Assembly (NCBI RefSeq): GCF_900103585.1
Contig: NZ_FNHV01000026.1
Location: 53,962 to 117,961, forward strand
Source of the DNA: Streptomyces sp. cf386
Lineage (GTDB): Bacteria > Actinomycetota > Actinomycetes > Streptomycetales > Streptomycetaceae
DNA: 64,000 nucleotides
Direction of reading: 5' to 3'
The notes under the pieces are model-generated. The model was not told the origin of the DNA. It saw nothing but the letters and a program-made list of their open reading frames with translations, and made no database searches. The position numbers and the translations under genes are program-made. This document shows positions 17,701-25,600 of the stretch, piece by piece. Within the stretch, counting starts at the first letter, position 1. Each line of letters begins with the position of its first letter.

Positions 17701-20700
17701 CGGCGAGCAGTCCTACGACCATCTCCACCGAGCGCTCCAGATGGATGCCGACGCGGCGCTCCGGGCCGACGCCGAGTGAAGTCAGCTGCCTGGCCAGGGC
17801 GTTGGAGCGGGCGTTGAGCTCGGCGTAGGTCAGTCGGGTACCGCCCTCGATGCCGTACTCGACGGCGGTCAGTTCAGGGGTCTTCGCCACCTGTTCCTCG
17901 ACCAGTGCGGTCAGGGTGGTGGAGGGCATGGGGTGGGCGGTGTCGTTCCACTCCCCCAGCAGCCGGGCACGCTCACGCGGGGTGAGGACGTCGGCCAGGC
18001 CGACCGGCAGATCGGGCCGCCGGGCCAGCTCACCGACCAGCCGCACGAACCGCTCGACCATGTCCCGGGCGGACTCAGGGTCGTACAGGTCGAGGCTGTG
18101 GACGAGCGCGCCGGTGATGCCTCCGCCCTCCGGCCGTTCGAAGACGTGGAAGGCCAGGTCGGTCTTGGCCGTGTAGAAGTCGACGCGCAGCTCGTTGAGC
18201 GTCAGACCCACGAAGTTCCGTGTCTCGTCAGGGGCTTGCTGGTGGGCGAGCATCACCTGGAACAGCGGGTGCCGGCCCATCGAGCGGGTGGGTGCAAGCG
18301 CGTCCACGAGCCGCTCGAACGGAACGTCCTGGTGGGCGTACGCGTCCACGTCGGTCTCGCGCACCCGGGCGAGCAGGGTACGGAACGTGGGGTCGCCGGA
18401 GACGTCGGTGCGCAGCACCAGGGTGTTGACGAAGAGGCCCACGAGGTCGTCGAGGGCCTCGTCGCCCCGTCCGGCGACCGGGGTGCCGAGGGGGATGTCG
18501 TCCCCCGCGCCGAGGCGTCCGAGCAGGACCGCGAGGGCGGCCTGGAGCGCCATGAAGACGGTGCCGCCGGCTTCCGCGGCCAGACCCCGGAGCCTCCCGT
18601 GGATCTCCGCGTCGAGGGAGAAGTCCACGGCACCGGCCCGGTATCCGGCGACGGCCGGGCGGGGTCGGTCGACGGGCAGCTGCAGCTCCTCCGGCACACC
18701 CTCCAACTGCCGTGCCCAGTAATCCAGTTCGGCGTCGGCCACCCCGCTCTCTTCGAGCAACTGCCGCTGCCACAGCGTGTAGTCGGCGTACTGCACGGCC
18801 AGCGGGGGCCATGCCGGGCGGTCGCCTCGCGCCCTGGCCGCGTAGGCCGTCTCCAGGTCCCGCAGCAGTGGCTCGGCGGACCAGCCGTCGGTGGCGATGT
18901 GGTGGATGAGGAGGAGCAGGACGTGCTCGTCGGGGGCGACACGGTACAACGTGGCGCGTACGGGGATCTCGGCATCCAGCGCGAACGAGTACGCGGCGGC
19001 CTCGCACAGCAGTCCGTCGAGTTCCCCGGCACCGGCCGACACCACCTCGAAGGGCACAGCCACATCCCGCAGGACCCGCTGGAAGGGCGTGCCGTCGTCG
19101 TCGGGGTAGACCGTGCGCAGCGCCTCGTGACGGGCCACGAGGTCATGGAGGGCGGCTCGCAGCGCGTCCGGGTCGAGCTGCCCGGTGAGACGTACGGCGG
19201 TGTGGATGTTGTACGTCGGGCTCGGCCCCTCCAGCCGGTACAGGAACCACAGCCTGGCCTGCGCGGAGGACAGCGGCACCGCGTCCGGACGCCGGGTCGG
19301 CAGCAGCGCGGGGCGTCGCTCGGCGGCCGGCGCCTCCAGGAGCGGGGCGAGAGCGGCCACGCTAGGTGTGTCGAAGACCGCCCGCAGGGGGACGACGGCC
19401 CCGAGTTCGGCCCGGATGCGGGCGACCAGGCGAGTGGCCAGGACGGAGTGGCCGCCCAGGGTGAAGAACTCGTCGTGGATGCCGATGGCGGGCAGCCCGA
19501 GCAGGTCGGCGAACAGGGCGCACAGGGCCGCCTCCGCCTCGGTGCGGGGGGCGGTGGAGGTGGTGAGGCCGGAGAGGTCGGGGGCGGGCAGGGCCGTGCG
19601 GTCGAGTTTGCCGTTGGGGGTCAGCGGCAGCTCGTCGAGGATCACGACGGCAGCGGGCAGGAGATGCTCCGGGAGCGTCGCCTTCAGGTCCTGCCTGATC
19701 TGCAACGGTTCCAGCCCGGCACCGGGGTGGGGCACGGCGTACGCCACCAACCTCGGGTCGCTTGGCTGGTCCTGACGTACCGTCACCGCCGCCTGGGACA
19801 CTCCGGGCAGGGCGGCCACGGCGGCCTCGGTCTCGCCCGGCTCGACGCGGAAGCCGCGGATCTTGACCTGGTCGTCGGACCGGCCGAGGAACTCCAGCGC
19901 CCCGTGCGTGGTCCAGCGCACCAGGTCGCCGGTGCGGTAGAGGCGGGCGCCGGGCGGGCCGTACGGGTCGGCGACGAAGCGGTCGGCGGTCAGGCCGGGG
20001 CGGCGGAGGTAGCCGCGGGCCAGCTGCGAGCCGCCCAGGTAGAGCTCGCCCGGGACGCCCGGCGGCACCGGGCGCAAGGAGGCGTCCAGCACGAGGGTGC
20101 GGGTGTTCCACACCGGGCGGCCGATCGGCACGGAACCGGCGGCGGACCTGGTCCCCTCGGCGCACGGCCAGGCGGTGACGTCCACGGCGGCCTCGGTGGG
20201 GCCGTACAGGTTGTGCAGCTCGGTTCCGGACAGCGACTCGGCGCAGCGCTCGGCGAGTTCGGTGGGCAGGGCCTCGCCGCTGCACACGATCCTGCGCAGG
20301 ACGCCGCGCGCCTGCTCGGCCGCCGGGTCGTCGAGGAAGACGCGCAGCATCGAGGGCACGAAATGCGCGGTCGTGACCCGCCGGTCGCGGATCAGCTCGG
20401 CGAGGTAGCCGGGGTCACGGTGGCCGCCGGGTCGGGCGAGGACCAGTACGGCCCCGGTGATCAGCGGCCAGAAGAACTCCCAGACGGAGACGTCGAAGCC
20501 GGCCGGTGTCTTCTGCAACACGCGGTCCTCGGAGCCGAGTTCGTACGTGTCCTGCATCCACAGCAGCCGGTTGACGATCGCGGCGTGCGGAATCACGGTC
20601 CCCTTGGGACGGCCCGTGGAGCCGGAGGTGTAGATGACGTACGCGGGGTGCTCGGGGCGGAGGGGCTGGAGCCGGTCGGTGTCGGTGAGTTCGGCGGAGT

Positions 20701-22618
20701 CGAAGGCGGTGGCCTCCGCGGCCGTGGTCTCCGTGTCGAGCAGGAGCAGCGGCACCCCGGGCGGCAGTACCCGGGCGGTTTCCGCGGCGGTCAGCACCAG
20801 CGCCGGCGCGGAGTCCTCCACCATGAACGCCAGCCGCTCGGCCGGGTAGCCGGTGTCCAGCGGGACGTAGGCGGCGCCCGCCTTGAGCACCGCCAGCAGG
20901 GCCACCACCAGGTCGGTCCCGCGGTCCAGGGCCACGCCCACCAGTTGCTCGGGACCCACCCCGTGCGAGATCAGCAGCCGGGCGAGGCGGTTGGCGCGGG
21001 CGTGCAGGTCGGCGTGGTCCAGGGCGTCCGAGCCGTCTTCGGCGATGAGGGCGGGCGCGTCGGGGGTGCGTGCGGCCTGCTGGGCGAGGAGGTCGGTGAG
21101 GTGGGTGGTGGGGACCGGGTGCTCGGTGGTGTTCCAGTCCTCCAGGACCCGGCGTTCCTCGGCCTCGGTCATCAACGGCAGCCGGGAGACGGCGAGTTCG
21201 GGTTCGGTGAGGGATGCGGCGAGGAGTGTCTCCAGGTGCCGCAGGAGCCGGTCGACGGTGTCCGGGGTGAAGAGGCCGCCTCGGTAGGTGGCCTCGATCC
21301 GCAGGCGGCCATCGGTGAGGAAGGCCTCCAGGGAGAGGTCGAACTGCGTGGTGTCGTTGTGGACGGTCTCCCAGGCGGCGGTCACGCCCGGGAGCTGCGG
21401 TCCTTCGAGTCCCTGGGTGAGGAAGAGCAGCATGACGTCGAAGTAGACGGAGCGGCCCGGCTGCCGTTCCGGCTTCAGTCGCTCCACCAGTTTGTCGAAG
21501 GGCATGTCCTGGTGGGCGTAGCCGTCCGTGCACACCTGCTTGACGCGCTCGACGAGTTCGGCGAAGCCGGGGTCGCCGTCGAGGTCGGCGCGCAGGGCGA
21601 GGGTGTTGCCGAAGTTGCCGATCAGCCTTTCGAGGCCGGGGAGGTCGCGGTTCATCACGGCCGAGCCGATCGGGATGTCCGTGGCGCCGGTGGTGCGGTG
21701 CAGGAGGGCGGCCAGGCCCGCAAGCAGCACCATGAAGGGTGTCGCACCCACGTTGCGCGCATGGGCGGTGAGCCGGTCGGTGACGTCGGTGGCGAAGGTG
21801 CGGAAGCGGCGGTCCCCGTGCGCGGTGGGGCGGGCGGTGCGCGGGGCGTCGGTGGGCAGGGCGAGGGGACGGGGTGCGGGGACCAGGGTGGAGCGCCAGT
21901 GGTCGAGGTGCTCGGCCAGTCGCTCGTCGGTCCAGGTGGTGCGCTGCCAGAGAGCGAAATCGCCGTACTGGAGGGGAAGTTGTTCGAGACCGGAGGAAGG
22001 CGGCCCGTCGGTTGCCGCACGGTAGAGGGCACTCAGATCACGGGAGAGCGCGTTGAACGTACCGCCGTCCCAAGCGATGTGATGAACCGTCAGAACAAGA
22101 GTGTGGTCCTGCTCCGTGCGCTGGATCAGCAGGGTGCGCATGGGGTGGTCGCAGGCGAGGTCGAAGGGGGTCGCCGAGGCGATCCGGGCCAGTTCCTTCG
22201 TACGACGGTCCCGCCGATCTTCCGACAGGCCGCGCAGGTCGGCGGTGGCGAACTCGGCCTCCGCCTCGACATCGACGACCTGCTCCGGGGTGCCGTCCTC
22301 GGCGGCCGGGTAGCGAGTGCGCAGTATCTCGTGCCGGTCGACCAGCCCCTGCAAGGCCGTGCGCAGGGCCGCCGGGTCGAGCGGGCCCCGCAGTCTGATG
22401 GCGAGGCAGACGTTGTAGGCGGGGCTGGCCGGGTCGAGCTGCTGGAGCAGCCACATGCGGGACTGGGCGTACGACAGCGGCAGCCGGGGCGTGTCGGCGG
22501 GCCGGCGCGGGATCCGTTCGGAGCGGGCGGCGGCGTCGGCCAGACCGGCGCTCTCCAGCCTGCGGCGGAGCAGTTCGCGCTTGCGTGCGGCGAGGTCGGC
22601 GGTGGGGGTCTCCGTCAC
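14735..22618 (-). CDS. NRPS 2: C-A-PCP-C-A-PCP-E (Ser, then formyl-hydroxyornithine with epimerisation)
   Basis: 2627 residues, two modules. C1 has HHIAWDG and A1 has FDVSVWE; its pocket reads D-V-W-H-V-S-L-V-D-K, a serine code. PCP1 has LGGHS. C2 starts LSSAQARLWFL (LCL type) with HHIATDGWS. A2 has FDISINE and a pocket D-I-N-Y-W-G-G-I-G-K, identical to the coelichelin formyl-hydroxyornithine code as I recall it. PCP2 (LGGDSIVS) is followed by a complete E domain with HHLVVDGVSW, EGHGR, GWFTT and NYLGR. The C-terminal tail PLVELTQEDIDDFENDLDDF looks like a donor docking segment. The GTG start overlaps the upstream stop (GTGA), giving translational coupling. No thioesterase is present. Confidence 0.94.
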   Translation of the reverse strand: MTETPTADLAARKRELLRRRLESAGLADAAARSERIPRRPADTPRLPLSYAQSRMWLLQQLDPASPAYNVCLAIRLRGPLDPAALRTALQGLVDRHEILRTRYPAAEDGTPEQVVDVEAEAEFATADLRGLSEDRRDRRTKELARIASATPFDLACDHPMRTLLIQRTEQDHTLVLTVHHIAWDGGTFNALSRDLSALYRAATDGPPSSGLEQLPLQYGDFALWQRTTWTDERLAEHLDHWRSTLVPAPRPLALPTDAPRTARPTAHGDRRFRTFATDVTDRLTAHARNVGATPFMVLLAGLAALLHRTTGATDIPIGSAVMNRDLPGLERLIGNFGNTLALRADLDGDPGFAELVERVKQVCTDGYAHQDMPFDKLVERLKPERQPGRSVYFDVMLLFLTQGLEGPQLPGVTAAWETVHNDTTQFDLSLEAFLTDGRLRIEATYRGGLFTPDTVDRLLRHLETLLAASLTEPELAVSRLPLMTEAEERRVLEDWNTTEHPVPTTHLTDLLAQQAARTPDAPALIAEDGSDALDHADLHARANRLARLLISHGVGPEQLVGVALDRGTDLVVALLAVLKAGAAYVPLDTGYPAERLAFMVEDSAPALVLTAAETARVLPPGVPLLLLDTETTAAEATAFDSAELTDTDRLQPLRPEHPAYVIYTSGSTGRPKGTVIPHAAIVNRLLWMQDTYELGSEDRVLQKTPAGFDVSVWEFFWPLITGAVLVLARPGGHRDPGYLAELIRDRRVTTAHFVPSMLRVFLDDPAAEQARGVLRRIVCSGEALPTELAERCAESLSGTELHNLYGPTEAAVDVTAWPCAEGTRSAAGSVPIGRPVWNTRTLVLDASLRPVPPGVPGELYLGGSQLARGYLRRPGLTADRFVADPYGPPGARLYRTGDLVRWTTHGALEFLGRSDDQVKIRGFRVEPGETEAAVAALPGVSQAAVTVRQDQPSDPRLVAYAVPHPGAGLEPLQIRQDLKATLPEHLLPAAVVILDELPLTPNGKLDRTALPAPDLSGLTTSTAPRTEAEAALCALFADLLGLPAIGIHDEFFTLGGHSVLATRLVARIRAELGAVVPLRAVFDTPSVAALAPLLEAPAAERRPALLPTRRPDAVPLSSAQARLWFLYRLEGPSPTYNIHTAVRLTGQLDPDALRAALHDLVARHEALRTVYPDDDGTPFQRVLRDVAVPFEVVSAGAGELDGLLCEAAAYSFALDAEIPVRATLYRVAPDEHVLLLLIHHIATDGWSAEPLLRDLETAYAARARGDRPAWPPLAVQYADYTLWQRQLLEESGVADAELDYWARQLEGVPEELQLPVDRPRPAVAGYRAGAVDFSLDAEIHGRLRGLAAEAGGTVFMALQAALAVLLGRLGAGDDIPLGTPVAGRGDEALDDLVGLFVNTLVLRTDVSGDPTFRTLLARVRETDVDAYAHQDVPFERLVDALAPTRSMGRHPLFQVMLAHQQAPDETRNFVGLTLNELRVDFYTAKTDLAFHVFERPEGGGITGALVHSLDLYDPESARDMVERFVRLVGELARRPDLPVGLADVLTPRERARLLGEWNDTAHPMPSTTLTALVEEQVAKTPELTAVEYGIEGGTRLTYAELNARSNALARQLTSLGVGPERRVGIHLERSVEMVVGLLAVLKAGGAFVPLEPSWPALRVAEVCRSAALTVVLGRPGDESVLGDDAPPFVEVRLDGPEEPENPTVPVDPEGLAYVIYTSGSTGVPKGAMIRHRAIAHRLLWQRELLGFGTEDAALFKAPLGFDISINEIFLPLVHGGRVVIAEPGGERDVDYLLDAVERHRVTFTYLVSSMLDLLLELDGFARRARSLKHVWCGGEVLTPELFARFRAASRAVMYHGYGPAEATIGVSHVVYRTGAIRSAVSIGRPNGNTRLYVLDDRLQPVPVGVPGELYAGGIYLGRGYVNDPGRTADHWVADPFGPPGERLYRTGDLVRWQRDGTLEFLGRADNQVKIRGMRVELEEIEAILEQHPGVRRGVVVIREDAPGVKQLAGYYLAADAPGDLHDWLRERLPEHMVPRTLTALDAFPLLPSAKVDRGSLPAPVTTTSGTPTRAPSSERERLLCELFASVLGLGHVDIDDNFFELGGDSIVSIRLVTLARKAGIALSPRNVFQTPTPAGLAASAGPSDTGLVDEPVGAAELTPIMRWTAGPDGSYHGLAQAVLLVTPPDLTYDTAVAAIQAVVDRHDMLRARLTDRLEVPAEGAVRAGELLGQVRDAGLDDQLAAAVARLDPAAGRMLQAVWFTDSGRLLLVAHHLVVDGVSWRIITSDLAQAWQSGRSLARSGTSFRTWSRLLGEEAAKPHRVRELAWWTGELEGARAFLERDLGSAASVREYTLVLPHEVTAALLTAVPAAYHAATPDVLLTALALAAAAWRERRGDLTGRSLLVGLEGHGRAEDIAEGVDLSATVGWFTTFHPAAVDPGPLDLDEALAGGPAAGTALKRVKEQLRAVPDHGLGYGLLRHLNPDTAPALEKLPQPQILFNYLGRFTASGSADQPWELAPEAPMLRVPPPTASNSGSAAGRQPAAFGLEINAVAVEETGGVRLNVSVSWPDAFLTDSEAHDLLGLWECALRGLARHAEDAPAGGLTPSDLPLVELTQEDIDDFENDLDDF

Positions 22619-25600
22619 TGGTCTCCGCCTTTCGGGAGCGGTTCGCCCTTCAGCAGCAGGTGGAGGGAGGTGGTCCAGAGCGCGGCCAGCCGTTGGATCT
22701 CGGTCTCCGTGAAGAGCCGTTCCGGCCACTGCCAGCACACCGACAGTTCCGTTCCGGTGATCACCGCGTCGATGACGAGGGCGTACGGGGCGGGCATGTC
22801 GGGGTCGGCGCCACTGCCCATGGCCCCGGTCTCCGGTGCGCTCGTGAACACGGTGGACTCGCGCCGCTCTCCCATGCCCATCCGGCCCAGGTAGTTGAAC
22901 TGGATCTGCGGTTCGGGGAGTGGGGAGAGTTGCTCGGCGGTCTCCGGGTTGAGGTGGCGGAGCAGTCCGTAGCCGATCCCCTTGTCGGGCAGGGCGGCCA
23001 GCTGGTCGCGGATCCGCCGTACCTGCTCCGCACCGGGCTGGGCGCCGGGATCCAGCCGGACCGGGAAGACGCTGGTGAACCAGCCGAGGGTGCTGGAGAG
23101 GTCGGCGCCGGGGAGGAGGTGCTCCTCGCGGCCGTGGCCCTCCAGGGCGATCAGGACCGAGGGGCGGGGGCCGGTACCGGTGCTTGGGGCGCCGCGCCAG
23201 GACGGCACGGCGAGTGCCAGCGCCGTCAGCAGCACTTCCTGGGCGGAAGCGGTGGTGAGAGGAGCGGTGATGTCCGGTCCCAGCGTGGTCCAGTGCCTGC
23301 GGATCGTCGCCCTGGTGTCCAGGGCGGGGTCCAGTGGTCCGGCACCCAGGGGTGGTTCCGGTTGGTCCAACATCCCCTTCCAGAGCGCGAGTTCGGCCGA
23401 TCGTTCCTGGGCCAGGCCACGCAGCGCCCGCGCCCACTCGCGGAAGGACGTGCCTCGCGGCGACAGCTCCCCGCCCTCCCAGGCGGCGGCGAGGTCGGCG
23501 ACCAGCACGCCCCAGGATGCCGCGTCGGTCACCAGGTGGTGCAGCACGACCAGGAGCCGTCCCTCGCGACCGCTGCCGCCGTCGAACCACAGGAACCGCG
23601 CCATCGCCCCGGTCGCCGGGTCGAGCTCGGCGACCAGCTCGTCGAACGCCTCCGGCACCAGGGTGCCGATGGCCGTGTGGTCCAGCCGCTCGGCGTCGAC
23701 GCGCCGTACGCAGTCGGCGGCGCGGGCCGAGCCCACGGGTCCGGCCGCGAAGCGCCAGGACCCGTCCACGGACCGGGCGAAGGTGGAGCGCAGTAGGTCG
23801 TGGCGGTCCAGTACGGCCTGGACGGTGCGGTGCAGCCCGTCGAGGTCCATGGCGGCCGGGGTCCGCAGGAAGCGTGCCTGGCTGAGGGCTCGGAAGGGGC
23901 CGTCCTGCTGGGTGAGCCAGGTCAGTATCGGCGTGAGCGCGATGTCGCCGGTTCCCGCGTCGGGGTCGGTCACTCGGCGTGCGGCGCCGCCCGCGAGGTC
24001 TGCCGCGTCCACCCGTTCGGCGAGTTCCGCGATCGTGGGCCGCTCGAACACGTCGCGCGGCGAGATCGCGAGCCCGGCCGCCCGCGCCTGGCTGACCAGC
24101 CGCATCGACACGATGCTGTCGCCGCCGAGCGCGAAGAAGCTGTCGTGCACCCCGATCGTGTCCAGCCCGAGCACCTCGGCGAACAGCGTGGCGAGCCGCT
24201 CCTCGACCGGGTTCCGGGGCGGCTGCACGGCCGGCCCGGCGGACCGGGCCGGCGCCGGAAGGGCGGCGGTGTCCAGCTTGCCGTTCAGGGTGAGCGGGAA
24301 GCCGTCCACCGGGACGAACGCCGACGGCACCATGTACTCGGGCAGGACGGCGGCCACGGCCCGGCGCAGCAGCTCCGCCGTCTCCTCGGTCTCCGGCGCG
24401 GACAGGATGACGTACGCGACGAGGCGCCGTACGCCTGGCGTGTCCTCGCGGACGACGACCGCCGCCCGCTCCACCGGCTCCTGCTCCAGCAGCACCGCCT
24501 CGATCTCACCGGGTTCGATCCGGTATCCCCTGATCTTGACCTGGTCGTCGACCCGGCCCAGGCACTCCACCAGGCCGTCCTCGGTCCAGCGGGCGATGTC
24601 GCCGGTGCGGTACATGCGTGCGCCGGGATCGCCGGAGAACGGGTCGGCGACGAAGCGGGCCGCTGTAGCCGCGGGTTGGCCGAGGTAGCCGCGGGCCAGG
24701 CCGGCGCCGGCCACGTACAGCTCGCCCTCGACGCCTACGGGGACGGGGTTGAGGTGGCCGTCCAGGATGTACAGCGTGCCGCCCGCCACGGGGCGGCCGA
24801 TCGCGGGACGCTCACTCAGCGCGAAGTCGCAGTCCGCGGAGTCGACGGTGCATTCGGTGGGGCCGTAGAGGTTGTGCGCGGCCAGCCCGTCCGTCTCGCG
24901 CAGGGTGCGCCACAGGTCCGGCGGCACGGCCTCGCCGCCGACGCCCAGCACCTTCAACTCGGCCTGCCAGTCGCCGCCCTGGGCGACCAGTTCGCCGAGC
25001 AGGGACGGGGAGAGTTCGATGAACTCGATGCCGTTCCGGGCGAGGAAGTCACGCAGGGCGGCGGGGTCGCGGCGGACGTCCTCCGGGACCATGTGCAGCT
25101 CGTGTCCGGCGAACATCCACAGCATGGGTTGCCAGGAGGCATCGAAGGCGATGGGCCAGGCGTGGCCTATGCGGAGTTGGCTGCGGCCTGCTGCTGTGGA
25201 GGCCGGTGCGTGTAGGGCTCTGTGGTGGGCGGTGAAGAGGTTGACGATGGCTCGGTGCGGGATGACTACGGCTTTGGGGCGGCCGGTGGAGCCGGAGGTG
25301 TAGATGACGTAGGCGGGGTGTTCGGGGAGTAGGGGGGTTGGGCGGTCCGTGTCGGTGAGGTTGGAGGCGGGTGTGTGCGCGAGGCGCTGACGAGTGTCGG
25401 GTGCATCAAGGATCACGCAGCGATCGGGTGCAAACGCCGGATGGCGGCCGCGGGTTGACTGTGGCTGGTCGCGCCCACGCGGCAGAGCCGCATATGTCAC
25501 AGCCCCGCGCCCCTTGAAGGGCGTTGCAGTCGTCGTTGAGATGAGAGCCACCGGACATGCGTCCTCCAGCATGCCTGCGATGCGATCCCCCGGCCATGCA

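Noticed and set aside
17933..22894. Very long plus-strand open frame of about 1650 codons opposite NRPS 2
   Set aside because: Its translation is Gly/Val/Arg-rich low-complexity sequence typical of the antisense strand of high-GC genes, with no domain.
14735..23590. Reading frame of NRPS 2 extended upstream to 23590
   Set aside because: The upstream part overlaps the NRPS 3 coding region on the same strand in another frame and shows Arg/Pro-rich shadow sequence; the GTG at 22618 gives a normal C-domain N-terminus and a GTGA overlap.
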